45,363 bases of DNA, taken from Verrucomicrobiota bacterium. Its GTDB lineage: Bacteria > Verrucomicrobiota > Verrucomicrobiia > Opitutales > Opitutaceae. The position numbers and the translations under genes were made by a program. Shown here in pieces: positions 1 through 7,774 of this stretch. The stretch's first letter is position 1, and each line of letters begins with the position of its first letter. Under the pieces are notes generated by a model. That model was not told the origin of the DNA. It worked only from the letters and a program-made list of their open reading frames with translations, and did not search any database. The stretch lies in NCBI GenBank assembly GCA_016871775.1, contig VHCI01000014.1, positions 1-45,363 of the forward strand, in the 5' to 3' direction.

Positions 1-1533
1 CCCGTTGCGCAGGGCGGCCTGTAGCTCCGGCGTGGAGTAGGGAGCCACGGGGGCGAAGGTCCAGAGTGCACCGCTCACCTGCCCGACGGGCAGGGCGATC
101 ACGTAATCCTCGTTCGCGCCCAAGGTGAGGTGCGCCGTGGTCTGGGCGGAACTCAGGTTGGCGAAGGTCAGGTTCACCGCCGCGACGGTGCCGGAGGAAC
201 TGAGCAAAATTGTCGCCGTGCCGTAGCCGATGGAGCCGCCCGTGGCCGCGGTCGTCGGCCGCACGGTGGCGATGTAGAGCGTCGCGGGACTGTCCCCGAT
301 GGTCACGGTGGCCGAACGGTTCGCCCCGATGAGGTAGTTGGGGCCGGGTGTGACGGTGACGACGACCGAATCGGTCCCCTCGCTTTGAACGTCCGGGGTG
401 GGGATGACCGGGATGGTCACGGTGGGACTGCCCGCCGGGAAGTTGACCGTGCCGGAGAGGCGGCCGTAGTCGGTGCCATTCACGGCGGAGCCGCCGACCG
501 AGTAGCGGACGGTGAGGGGGCTAAGGTTCCCGCCCGTGCGGGTGAGGGTGAACTCGCCGGGGCGGAGGCCGGACTCGTCGGCCGAGGCGCGGCTGGCGAC
601 GATGGTGATCGTGGGCGGGTCGACCGGGGTGAGATCGTAGACCTCCACGATGGCGAGGCCGGAGCCGGCGTTGCCCCCCACCAGGATGCCGTAGTTGCCG
701 GGGCCGAGGTCAACCATCACCGCGGCGTCGTTGGAGCCCGCGGGAAAGGCGAACGCACCGGCGACCCCAAAGGCCGCCGAGAGCAGCCCGGCGTCCGCCG
801 CCTGGGGGGTGGCGGGCACACTCCAGTTGTCATTGCTCGCGAGCACGCGGCCGGTGGCATCCGTCAGACGCAGGGTGGGGTCGGGCAGGGTCCCGGTGAG
901 GCCGAACGCGCCGAGGGCGGGACCGGCATTGCGTACGAGTAACCGGCGGGTGCCCGCGCCGGGGGCGACGACAAAGCCAATGATCGGGCTGGTGGTCGTG
1001 GTGACCTGCAGGCGAGTGGAGAGATTGACCAGCTTCGCGCCCGTTTCGCCGATCTGGTAGACCTCGACCAGCGTCTCGCCGGTGGCTCCGGTGGCATTCG
1101 CGACCTGCGCGGTGTAACTGCCGGGCCGCAGCGTGGTGACCAACGCGGAGTCCCGGCCGCCGGTCGTCAGGGGAAACGCGCCGACCTGAGCGAAGGTGGC
1201 CGCGAGGGCGGCCTGACCTGCAACGGGCGTGCCCCAATCATCGTTGGAAGCGACGCTCTTGCCGTCCGCGTCGAAGACCGTGAGGACCGGGTTGGCGATC
1301 GTTCCTGTAACCCCGAAAGCGGCGAGGGCGGGGCCCACGGCCCGGATCAGGACCTGCCGCGGTTCCCCGGGGCCGACGACGAAGCCGGCGGTCAGGATGT
1401 TCGCGCCGGCTCCGGTCTGAGCGCGGGTGGAGAGGTTGATCAGCCGAGCCTCCTGGGCGGATGCGAAAGGCGCGGAGGCGAGCAGCAGCGCGGCGAGCGG
1501 GAGCAGATGGTGGCGGAAGAGGATTCCGTTCAT
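1..1533 (-). CDS. Secreted repeat / Calx-beta / CHRD-domain protein (C-terminus beyond window edge)
   Basis: The frame opens at an ATG at 1533 and stays open to base 1, so 511 residues are visible and the C-terminus is missing. Residues 1-26 form a Sec signal peptide ending ASA|QE. Two repeats of about 120 residues follow (about 29-150 and 153-278); each starts with an LxNLSTR motif, has a VGPAL or AGPAL core and an SNDxW motif, and ends in VEVYQI/VEVYDL. A Calx-beta-like domain (about 280-385, with the usual NGTDY motif) follows, then the start of what looks like a CHRD domain (YIATVRP, then TTAHLTLG). Such proteins are exported, often to the surface, in Verrucomicrobiota; their function is not known. 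It follows lptE on the same strand but has its own 115-base leader and no obvious link to it. Domain calls are from pattern recognition. Confidence 0.8.
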   Translation of the reverse strand, partial: MNGILFRHHLLPLAALLLASAPFASAQEARLINLSTRAQTGAGANILTAGFVVGPGEPRQVLIRAVGPALAAFGVTGTIANPVLTVFDADGKSVASNDDWGTPVAGQAALAATFAQVGAFPLTTGGRDSALVTTLRPGSYTAQVANATGATGETLVEVYQIGETGAKLVNLSTRLQVTTTTSPIIGFVVAPGAGTRRLLVRNAGPALGAFGLTGTLPDPTLRLTDATGRVLASNDNWSVPATPQAADAGLLSAAFGVAGAFAFPAGSNDAAVMVDLGPGNYGILVGGNAGSGLAIVEVYDLTPVDPPTITIVASRASADESGLRPGEFTLTRTGGNLSPLTVRYSVGGSAVNGTDYGRLSGTVNFPAGSPTVTIPVIPTPDVQSEGTDSVVVTVTPGPNYLIGANRSATVTIGDSPATLYIATVRPTTAATGGSIGYGTATILLSSSGTVAAVNLTFANLSSAQTTAHLTLGANEDYVIALPVGQVSGALWTFAPVAPYSTPELQAALRNG

Positions 1534-1648
1534 GGGGAGGGAGCGGAGTGATGGAGGTCTTGAAGGCGAAGACGGTCGCGGCGGCGGTCAGGTTGCAATA
1601 GGATGGCGTCCTCTCCCCGGGGGTCAATCGCGGGCGCTACGAGGTTCG

Positions 1649-2161
1649 CTACCAGGTTTCCACGAGGTCGCTGGTGATCCGGGCGGCGAGGGCTTCGGTG
1701 AGCAGGGCGAAGGTCTGGTATTCGGCCTGGAGTTGGCCGCCGTCCGTGAACATCTCGCGGCGCACGCTGATCCGGCGGTCGGTCCAGAGACTGCGGCCAG
1801 TGCGGGGATCCCGGAGGGTGCAGGTGGCCGTCAGCGTCACGTTGAACTTGCGGGCAAGGCCGGTGTCATCGGAGCGAGCGGCAGCGATTTCGCGGCGGTA
1901 GTCGACGAGCGTCAGGGTCAGGGCGGCTTCGGCCGAGCCGGGATCCGGACGCAGTTCCACGCGGGCGTCGCGGAGCAGCGCCTCGCGGAGGCGGGTGGAG
2001 AGCAGGGCGGCGCCCTGCGGGAGGGCGATCCGGGAGTCCGCGGGGGCGACGTGAAGGGAGCGGAAGGCGGGGGCGGAGCCGGTGCCCAGCCGGTAGTTGG
2101 CGCAGCCGGACGCGAGCAGCGTTACCAGCAGCCAGGCCGGAAGGACAGATGGGCGCGGCAT
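1649..2161 (-). CDS. lptE: LptE-like LPS-assembly lipoprotein
   Basis: A protein of 170 residues with a lipoprotein signal peptide: a short hydrophobic stretch ends in a lipobox (LASGC, Cys at about residue 20) and is followed by the YRLG motif typical of LptE. Known family members plug the LptD barrel in the outer membrane and help deliver lipopolysaccharide to the surface. The body has the expected pattern: strand, helix with TRLREALL, a strand with LTLTLVDY, and a central ATCTLRDPRTGRSLW strand pair. It lies 29 bases downstream of bamD on the same strand, which supports an outer-membrane assembly role. LptE sequences diverge quickly, so the family call rests on topology, length and context more than on conserved residues. 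Confidence 0.75.
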   Translation of the reverse strand: MPRPSVLPAWLLVTLLASGCANYRLGTGSAPAFRSLHVAPADSRIALPQGAALLSTRLREALLRDARVELRPDPGSAEAALTLTLVDYRREIAAARSDDTGLARKFNVTLTATCTLRDPRTGRSLWTDRRISVRREMFTDGGQLQAEYQTFALLTEALAARITSDLVETW

Positions 2162-2190
2162 CGCGGGCCCGGTCGGAGGGGCGGGATGGG

Positions 2191-3255
2191 TCAGAAGAAG
2201 AAGAACCGCTTCTTCTTCGGCTGCTCCTGACCGGGAGCGGGCGCCGGGGCGGGTTGGCCGGAAGCCTTGGCCTCGACCTCGGCGAGGCGGCCCTTGGCCC
2301 GGGTGGCGATCGCGGATTCCGGATAGGCGGTGATGGCTTCGTTATAGAACACCTTCGCAGCCTTAAGGTTCGAACGCTTGTCGAAGTAAAAGTCGCCGAT
2401 TCGCATCTTGCTCTCGGCAAGCATCGTCTTCATTCCGTCGAGGCCCTTTTCCGCGGTGCCCACGTTCGAGTCCGCCGGGAAGAGGAGCATGAAGTCGGTG
2501 AAGTAGGTGATGGATTCCTTGGTCGCGCCTTGGTCGTAGTAGGGGCCGTCTACGAGCGAGGCGTGGGTTTGCGCGAGCTTTAGGTAAGCGTCGGGGGCGA
2601 GGAGGCTCTGCCCGTAGCTGTTGATCATCCGGTCGAGCGCATCGATCGCGTTCTCGGTGTTGCCGAGCTTTTGGTGGCCGCGGGCGATGTTCATCAGGGC
2701 GAGCGGCGCGTAGTCGCTGTACGGCGCGTTCGCGAGGATGGTCTCGAAGAACTCAAGGGCCTTGTCGCGCTGGGTGAAGCCGGGCAGCAGGCCCCAGAGC
2801 ATCCGGCCGCGCACGCCATCGAGGAGGGCGCTGGCGATCCGGTACTGCTCCCCGACGATCTCGTTGAAGCGACGAGTGTTAGGGTAGCGGGAGAGTACCT
2901 GCTGATAGTCCTCAAAACCCTTCGCGTAATCGCCGAGCGAGAGCCGGAGCCGCGCGGAGCGGTAGAGGGCCTCCGGGGCGTAGATTGAGTTCGGGTATTT
3001 CTTCGCCACCGCTTGATAGGTGCGGACCGAGCTGCGCCTGCGGCCGCCCTCCTCGGAGTCGCGGGCCCGGTTCATCTGGTCGAGGGCGTTCCGGCCATCG
3101 GCTCCGGCCAGTCCGGAGAGGGCCCCGCCCTCGACGCGCCAGCCGGATTCCTTGGTCCAGACGAGCTCACCCCGGGCGACCGGAGCCGCCACGCCCAGCA
3201 GGCAGGCGATGATGCGGAGGGCGGGAAACTGCCGGACGGGAAAGAGATACTTCAC
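2191..3255 (-). CDS. bamD: BamD-like outer-membrane assembly TPR protein
   Basis: A protein of 354 residues starting at GTG 3255, seven bases after the fabH stop. The N-terminus is a signal peptide ending about ARG|E; there is a Cys at residue 18, but the hydrophobic stretch lies after it, so a lipid anchor is doubtful, unlike E. coli BamD. From about residue 55 there are tetratricopeptide-like helical pairs (YPNSIYAPEALYRSARL, YPNTRRFNEIV, then FFETILANAPYSDYAPLALM). The BAM complex folds beta-barrels into the outer membrane and BamD is its TPR subunit. The chain is longer than E. coli BamD (about 245 residues) and ends in a proline/alanine linker and a basic-then-phenylalanine tail, KKKRFFFF, encoded by a perfect inverted repeat. 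A general TPR lipoprotein-like role is the alternative. Confidence 0.8.
   Translation of the reverse strand: MKYLFPVRQFPALRIIACLLGVAAPVARGELVWTKESGWRVEGGALSGLAGADGRNALDQMNRARDSEEGGRRRSSVRTYQAVAKKYPNSIYAPEALYRSARLRLSLGDYAKGFEDYQQVLSRYPNTRRFNEIVGEQYRIASALLDGVRGRMLWGLLPGFTQRDKALEFFETILANAPYSDYAPLALMNIARGHQKLGNTENAIDALDRMINSYGQSLLAPDAYLKLAQTHASLVDGPYYDQGATKESITYFTDFMLLFPADSNVGTAEKGLDGMKTMLAESKMRIGDFYFDKRSNLKAAKVFYNEAITAYPESAIATRAKGRLAEVEAKASGQPAPAPAPGQEQPKKKRFFFF
2194..2218 (-). repeat. Perfect 10-bp inverted repeat at the 3' end of bamD
   Basis: GAAGAAGAAG (2194-2203), a five-base loop, and CTTCTTCTTC (2209-2218) lie directly before the bamD stop at 2191-2193. The same bases encode the KKKRFFFF tail. 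In the mRNA this would form a stable stem between bamD and lptE; there is no U-tract after it, so it looks more like a processing or attenuation hairpin than a full terminator. Confidence 0.6.
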
Positions 3256-3262
3256 GGGTCAA

Positions 3263-4228
3263 TCACCAGCGAAGCAGGGCACTTCCATAGGTCAAGCCCG
3301 CCCCAAAGGCCACAAGGAGCACAAGGTCGCCACGGCGGACGCGGCCAGCGCGGTGCGCCTCGTCCAAGGCGAGTGGGATCGAGGCGGCGGAGGTGTTGCC
3401 GTAGCGGTCTAAGTTTACAAAAAAGCGATCGGGCGGCAATTCAAGGTACTCCGCGATTGCGTCGATGATGCGCTGGTTGGCCTGATGGGGGATCACGAGC
3501 GACACCTGATCCGCACGCACCCCCTGTTGTTCCAGGATCTCGCGCGCGGCGTCGTCCATCGCGCGGACTGCCAGCTTAAAGATTTCCTTGCCCCGCATCC
3601 GCAGGAAAGGGCCGCTTTCGCCGGGTACCGGTGGCGGGACGCACAGCAGCTCGGCGTTGGCGCCGTCGCCCCCGAGGCGGGTTCCGAGCAGGCCGCGCCC
3701 CGGCTCGTTGCTGGTGCCGAGGACCACGGCCCCGGCGCCATCGCCGAAGAGCACGCAGGTGGTGCGGTCCTGCCAGTCCACGATCCCGGAGAGCTTTTCG
3801 GCCCCGATTACGAGCGCGTGCCGGTAGCGCCCGGAGGTCAGCAGCGCCGCGGCCGTGTCGAGGGCGTAGATGAACCCGGAGCAGGCGGCATTGAGATCGA
3901 AACAGGCGGCGTGCGTGGGCACGCCGAGCTTCCGCTGCACGTGGCAGGCGCAAGCCGGCACCGGGGTGTCGGGTGTGATCGTGGCGACGATCAGTAGGTC
4001 GATGTCCGCCGTGGTGAGCCCCGCCTGGGCAAGGGCCGGGAGCGCGGCCGCAACCGCGAGGTCCGAGGTCTCCGCGGTGGGCGACGCGAGCCGGCGCTCC
4101 CGGATGCCGGTGCGGGTCCGGATCCACTCGTCGGACGTGTCCACCTGAAGCGCCAAGTCGTGGTTAGTCACCACCTTTTCCGGAGCGTGGGAACCGGTAC
4201 CGAGGATCACGGTGGAACGCATCGTCAT
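3263..4228 (-). CDS. fabH: Beta-ketoacyl-ACP synthase III
   Basis: A protein of 321 residues, the usual length for FabH, which condenses acetyl-CoA with malonyl-ACP to begin fatty-acid synthesis in the cytoplasm. The N-terminal TSDEWI and RTGIRERR motifs are diagnostic. The active-site Cys sits in NAACSGF (about residue 116), the His in PHQANQRI and the Asn in GNTSAASIP. The start chosen is the ATG at 4228; a second ATG two codons later is possible. It lies between plsX upstream and bamD downstream, all on the minus strand with short gaps, matching the widespread rpmF-plsX-fabH arrangement. Nothing unusual is seen in the sequence. Confidence 0.97.
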   Translation of the reverse strand: MTMRSTVILGTGSHAPEKVVTNHDLALQVDTSDEWIRTRTGIRERRLASPTAETSDLAVAAALPALAQAGLTTADIDLLIVATITPDTPVPACACHVQRKLGVPTHAACFDLNAACSGFIYALDTAAALLTSGRYRHALVIGAEKLSGIVDWQDRTTCVLFGDGAGAVVLGTSNEPGRGLLGTRLGGDGANAELLCVPPPVPGESGPFLRMRGKEIFKLAVRAMDDAAREILEQQGVRADQVSLVIPHQANQRIIDAIAEYLELPPDRFFVNLDRYGNTSAASIPLALDEAHRAGRVRRGDLVLLVAFGAGLTYGSALLRW

Positions 4229-4265
4229 CGACGGGGAGGGGGCGGGCGGCGGCGGGAGTTCCCGC

Positions 4266-5324
4266 TTACGCCGCCGCCGGGGTCGCGAGCACCTGGTTCG
4301 CGCGGGCGATGTCCGCCCCGATGTGGCGGTTCATGTCCGCGTGGAGGATGTCGCCCGCCGCCTTGAGCGCGCTAACGATGGCGTGGCGGTTGGAGGAGCC
4401 GTGGGCCTTGAGGATGTTGCCATTGAGGCCAAGGAGCGGGGCGCCGCCGTAGCGCTCGGGGTTCATCCGCTCCTTGAGCGAACGGAACGCGCCGCGCGCG
4501 AGCAGCGCTCCCGCGGCGCGGAGCGGATTGGCCCGCAGTTCTTCCTTCAGAAGGTGCGAGAAGAACTTCACTAGCGACTCCCAGCTCTTAATCATGATGT
4601 TGCCGGTGAAGCCGTCGCACACGACCACGTCCACCTGATCGGTGAAAATATGGAAACCCTCGATCGGGCCGACGTAATGAATCAGGTCGCCGAGGCGCTT
4701 TAGCTGCTCGTGGGTCTCCGTGATCAGGGCGGTGCCTTTGCCCTCCTCGGTCCCGATGCTCATCAGTCCGACCCGCGGACGCTCGAGCCCCAGCATCACG
4801 CGGCAGTAGTGGCTGCCGAGGATCGCGTTGTGGACGAGGTATTCGGTCTTGGCCTCCGGGTTGGCGCCGGCGTCGAGCAGGACGAAGTGCCCGCCGCGCC
4901 GGGGACCGATCGCGGCGAGGGCTGGGCGGGCTACGCCCGCCATCGTGCGGAGCTTGAGGGTGCCGCCGGCCATCAGCGCCCCGGTGTTGCCACACGAGAC
5001 AACGACCGAGGCGGCGCCGGACTTCACCAGTTCAATGGCGCGCACCATTGAGGCATCCTTCTTGCGCTTCAAGGCCTGCATCGGCTTGTCGGTCATCGTG
5101 ATGACCTCGCTGGCGTGCAGGAGCAGAAGGTGATCATCCGGAGCCAGTTGCTCCTGGCGCAGGAGGTCCTCGAGCACGGTCAAATCACCGACCAAGGTGA
5201 TCGGCGGCAGCTGGGGAAGGGCAGCGCGGGCGAGCTTGACGGCTGCCACCACCTCGACGGGTCCAAGGTCGCCACTCATCGCGTCCACCGCGATGCGGGC
5301 CTCGGCGGTCGGGGGGGAACCCAT
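4266..5324 (-). CDS. plsX: Phosphate acyltransferase PlsX
   Basis: PlsX makes acyl-phosphate from acyl-ACP, the first step of glycerophospholipid synthesis through PlsY. The protein begins at ATG 5324 and has 352 residues. Family features include the N-terminal [12 protein letters not shown] motif, [22 protein letters not shown], and [17 protein letters not shown] further upstream in frame (5372) would overlap rpmF; I preferred the ATG because the conserved region begins about ten residues after it. The gene is 37 bases downstream of rpmF and 37 bases upstream of fabH on the same strand, so these are almost certainly cotranscribed. Confidence 0.96.
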   Translation of the reverse strand: MGSPPTAEARIAVDAMSGDLGPVEVVAAVKLARAALPQLPPITLVGDLTVLEDLLRQEQLAPDDHLLLLHASEVITMTDKPMQALKRKKDASMVRAIELVKSGAASVVVSCGNTGALMAGGTLKLRTMAGVARPALAAIGPRRGGHFVLLDAGANPEAKTEYLVHNAILGSHYCRVMLGLERPRVGLMSIGTEEGKGTALITETHEQLKRLGDLIHYVGPIEGFHIFTDQVDVVVCDGFTGNIMIKSWESLVKFFSHLLKEELRANPLRAAGALLARGAFRSLKERMNPERYGGAPLLGLNGNILKAHGSSNRHAIVSALKAAGDILHADMNRHIGADIARANQVLATPAAA

Positions 5325-5361
5325 CGCCTGCAGGGGGAGGACCGGGATCGAGCCGGTGGGC

Positions 5362-5541
5362 TCAGATCTCAACGTTCAGCACCTGGCGACCGCGGTACAT
5401 CCCGTTCTTCGGATTCACGCGGTGGGGGCGGAAGGCGGTGCCGTCGGTGGGGTCCTTGGCGAATTCCGGGGCCTTGAAGGCGTTAGCCGCACGGCGGTTG
5501 GCGCTGCGGCGTTTGGACTGCTTGCGTTTCGGATTGGCCAT
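5362..5541 (-). CDS. rpmF: 50S ribosomal protein L32
   Basis: A protein of 59 residues that starts MANPKRKQSKRRSANRRAA, the classic L32 N-terminus, followed by a short C-terminal part ending RGRQVLNVEI. Some L32 proteins carry two zinc-binding CxxC pairs; none are present here, so this is a cysteine-free form. The upstream in-frame extension to 5652 is discarded because L32 always begins at this motif. It is the first gene of the rpmF-plsX-fabH-bamD-lptE operon. The bases before the ATG (CTTCCCTTCC) are pyrimidines, with no Shine-Dalgarno sequence. Confidence 0.97.
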   Translation of the reverse strand: MANPKRKQSKRRSANRRAANAFKAPEFAKDPTDGTAFRPHRVNPKNGMYRGRQVLNVEI

Positions 5542-5603
5542 GGAAGGGAAGTTGGGAGGCGGGGCGGAGCGCGGGAACCGCGGGGCGCGAAAAGAAAACC
5601 GTA

Positions 5604-5633
5604 GTCGTAGGCGTTCGGTCCAATGGGCGTCAA
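5604..5633 (-). promoter_or_regulatory. Possible sigma70-type promoter of the rpmF operon
   Basis: Read on the minus strand, TTGACG (5633-5628) is followed after 18 bases by TACGAC (5609-5604), about 60 bases upstream of the rpmF ATG. The -35 matches consensus at five of six positions; the -10 is weak. Its place between the vWA gene end and rpmF is right for an operon promoter. Confidence 0.35.
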
Positions 5634-5661
5634 GCGCCTTTCCCTGCCGCACGGCCGAGGC

Positions 5662-6681
5662 TCAGAGGTCTTGGAGCGCGATGAAGGCGCCGCCGTGGAG
5701 GTAGGTTACAGTGCGCATCAAATTCGCGAAACGCAGCCCGGTGTTCCCCATCGAGAACTGGTAGCGGATGGTGGTGGGGAAGCCCACCGCGTTGATCGTC
5801 ACCGAGCGGGCGCCCTGCTCGTTGGCCGGGTTGAGCTCGTCCAGCCTGCGAATCACCTCGTCCGCCGACTGCGGCGAGTTGAACTCGTCCCCGAACACAA
5901 AGATCCCCATCCGCATCCCGGCGTTTTCTTTGTCGAAGAGGAAGCGCATCGCGTTGTAAATGCCGGGGACGGGATTGCTGACGGTGTCCTGGTCGTAACG
6001 GCGGAGCGTACGCTTGATGGCCTCGCGGGTCTGGGGCGAGTCCGGCAGCCAGCCGGCGGTGCCACTCGCACGGCGGCCGAGGATGAAGCGGCCGTCGCCG
6101 TCGATCAGCTGGATGCCCTGCACGTCGGGGTAGGCGTCGAGAACGGTTTCGATGGTGCGGATCACTACCGGCCAGAGGCCACCGAAGTTCGGGTCGCGCA
6201 TCGACCCGGAGGTGTCGACGACGAAGGCGAGGAAGTTGCTGCCCACGGGCAGTCCGACCGGAGCCGGTGGGACCTCCTTCAGCACCAGCTCGTGGTCGGG
6301 CTTGCGCTGCCGGGCGGCGATCTCCTTCCGCAGCTCGTCCAAGTCCACGAGAAGCGCCTGCTGGCCTCGTTTCTCCTGCTGGAGGCTGCGCTCCAGCTGG
6401 TCAATCATCGCCTGAAGCGAATCCTGGCGCCGGCGCGTCTCCTCCAGCCGGGGGACGATGCGCTGCTGGTCGCGCCGCGCCTCGATTTGGGCCGCCTCGA
6501 TCCGGGTCAGCGCCGCGGCTTGTTCCGCCAGGGCGCGCTGCAGCGCGAGCAGCACGTCGAGTTGCGCGCGCTGCCGGGAGCCGATGCTGATCACGAAGAT
6601 CAGGATGATCGCCCCGAAGCCGCAGCAGATGCAGTCGAGGAACGACAGGCTGAAGATCTCGCTTTGGCGGCGGCGAATCAT
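5662..6681 (-). CDS. Membrane-anchored coiled-coil von Willebrand A protein (intact MIDAS)
   Basis: A protein of 339 residues starting at ATG 6681, whose first four bases overlap the stop of the gene before it. Residues 10-33 are a transmembrane segment with the motif FLDCICCGFGA; Asp16 lies where ExbD/MotB proteins carry their proton-accepting Asp. Residues about 37-125 form a glutamine- and arginine-rich coiled coil. From about residue 150 there is a vWA domain with a complete metal-binding DTSGSM motif (Asp156) and a later FGDEF loop. It would sit in the inner membrane with the coiled coil and vWA domain outside the cytoplasm. It is the last gene of the four-gene channel operon and closely resembles the gene before it. 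Biological role unknown; the operon suggests it is a partner subunit of the ExbB-like channel. Confidence 0.88.
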   Translation of the reverse strand: MIRRRQSEIFSLSFLDCICCGFGAIILIFVISIGSRQRAQLDVLLALQRALAEQAAALTRIEAAQIEARRDQQRIVPRLEETRRRQDSLQAMIDQLERSLQQEKRGQQALLVDLDELRKEIAARQRKPDHELVLKEVPPAPVGLPVGSNFLAFVVDTSGSMRDPNFGGLWPVVIRTIETVLDAYPDVQGIQLIDGDGRFILGRRASGTAGWLPDSPQTREAIKRTLRRYDQDTVSNPVPGIYNAMRFLFDKENAGMRMGIFVFGDEFNSPQSADEVIRRLDELNPANEQGARSVTINAVGFPTTIRYQFSMGNTGLRFANLMRTVTYLHGGAFIALQDL

Positions 6682-7754
6682 GTGTCGGGCCAGGTTTTGG
6701 ACGGGCTCACGAGGGCGCCCTTGGTGGCGTTGGCCAGTTCCCAGAACAGTCCCGGGGCCCCGGGATCGCCGGTCAGGAGCGGGAACAGGATCGTGCTCAC
6801 CGGCACCCTCGGGGGCAACTGGCGCGCGGCGATCTCGAAGAAACGGACGCGGCTCGCCTCGTCGATGTCGCCCTCGAGCGCGAGGGAGTCGCTGCGGGTC
6901 GGCAGGCCGTCGGTGAGGAGGACGACGCTGTCGGGCAGCCGGGGGAGGGACCGGAGGGTGGCGAAGGCGCGTTCGAGGTTGGCGGGGCCCTTGGGGACGA
7001 TGGCGTTGAGCCGGGTGAGGATCTGGGTCATCGTCTCGCGGTCCTGCGGGTTGAACCACTCCTCGCCGCGCCCCGTCAGCAGGGGCACCGTCTCCTCGTT
7101 GAAGACGAGGATCTGGAAGCGAGTCCCGGACTCCAGCGCGGCCAGCATCCAGACCAGGGACTCGATCACTTTGCGCCATTTCGGGGCCTCCCGCTTTTTG
7201 TCGTCTGGATCGAGCAGCCGCGCCGCCGCCCCGTCGATGGTGTCGTCGAGCATCGAGCCGGAGGCGCGCAGCACGAAGACGACAAACTCCCCGTGCAGCT
7301 TCACGCCGGTAAGGTACTGGCGGCGGTCGATGTTGGGTACTGGTACCGGCGGGGGTTCGGCCTCGGTCGGGAGGTCCCGCTTCTCCCCCAAGAGGGTCTG
7401 CAGGGCGTCGCGGAGCGCGCCCGTCTGCTGCAGCATCAGAAGGAGCTCACGCCGGCGGTCGGAGATCCGGGTCTTGTCCTCCTCGACCCGTCGTTCGGCT
7501 TCCGTGAGGTCCTGGCGGGCCTGCGCTAAGGCGGCCGCCAGCCGGTCGAGGTCCTCCTGGTTGCGCTTCACCTCGGTCTGGATCTGACGCAACCGCTCGC
7601 GGGCGAGATCGACGTCCGCCTGGTCGACGTCACCTTTCTTCGATACGGTGAGCAGGAAGATCAGGAGCACCGCTCCGAAGCCGCAGCAGATGCAGTCAAG
7701 GAACGAGATACTGAACACCTCTGTCTGCCGTCGTTTCCGGGCCAGCTGGGACAT
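6678..7754 (-). CDS. Membrane-anchored coiled-coil von Willebrand A protein (degenerate MIDAS)
   Basis: A protein of 358 residues built like the following gene product: a short basic N-terminus, a transmembrane segment (about residues 14-37) with the same FLDCICCGFGA motif (Asp20), a coiled coil (about 42-126), a proline-rich linker, and a vWA domain from about residue 150. The metal-site motif reads RASGSM, with Arg163 where Asp is expected, while the later LLTDGLPT loop is kept, so metal binding may be lost or altered. Its stop overlaps the start of the second vWA gene (ATGA) and it begins 20 bases after the Hsp70-like gene. The two vWA proteins look like diverged duplicates that could form a heterodimer. 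Function is not known from the sequence. Confidence 0.87.
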   Translation of the reverse strand: MSQLARKRRQTEVFSISFLDCICCGFGAVLLIFLLTVSKKGDVDQADVDLARERLRQIQTEVKRNQEDLDRLAAALAQARQDLTEAERRVEEDKTRISDRRRELLLMLQQTGALRDALQTLLGEKRDLPTEAEPPPVPVPNIDRRQYLTGVKLHGEFVVFVLRASGSMLDDTIDGAAARLLDPDDKKREAPKWRKVIESLVWMLAALESGTRFQILVFNEETVPLLTGRGEEWFNPQDRETMTQILTRLNAIVPKGPANLERAFATLRSLPRLPDSVVLLTDGLPTRSDSLALEGDIDEASRVRFFEIAARQLPPRVPVSTILFPLLTGDPGAPGLFWELANATKGALVSPSKTWPDT

Positions 7755-7774
7755 CGCGGGTTGGCAGCGCTGGC

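Noticed and set aside
5623-7587. A 654-codon plus-strand open frame opposite the two vWA genes.
   Set aside because: No family features; it is opposite genes with vWA and membrane motifs, overlapping starts and stops.
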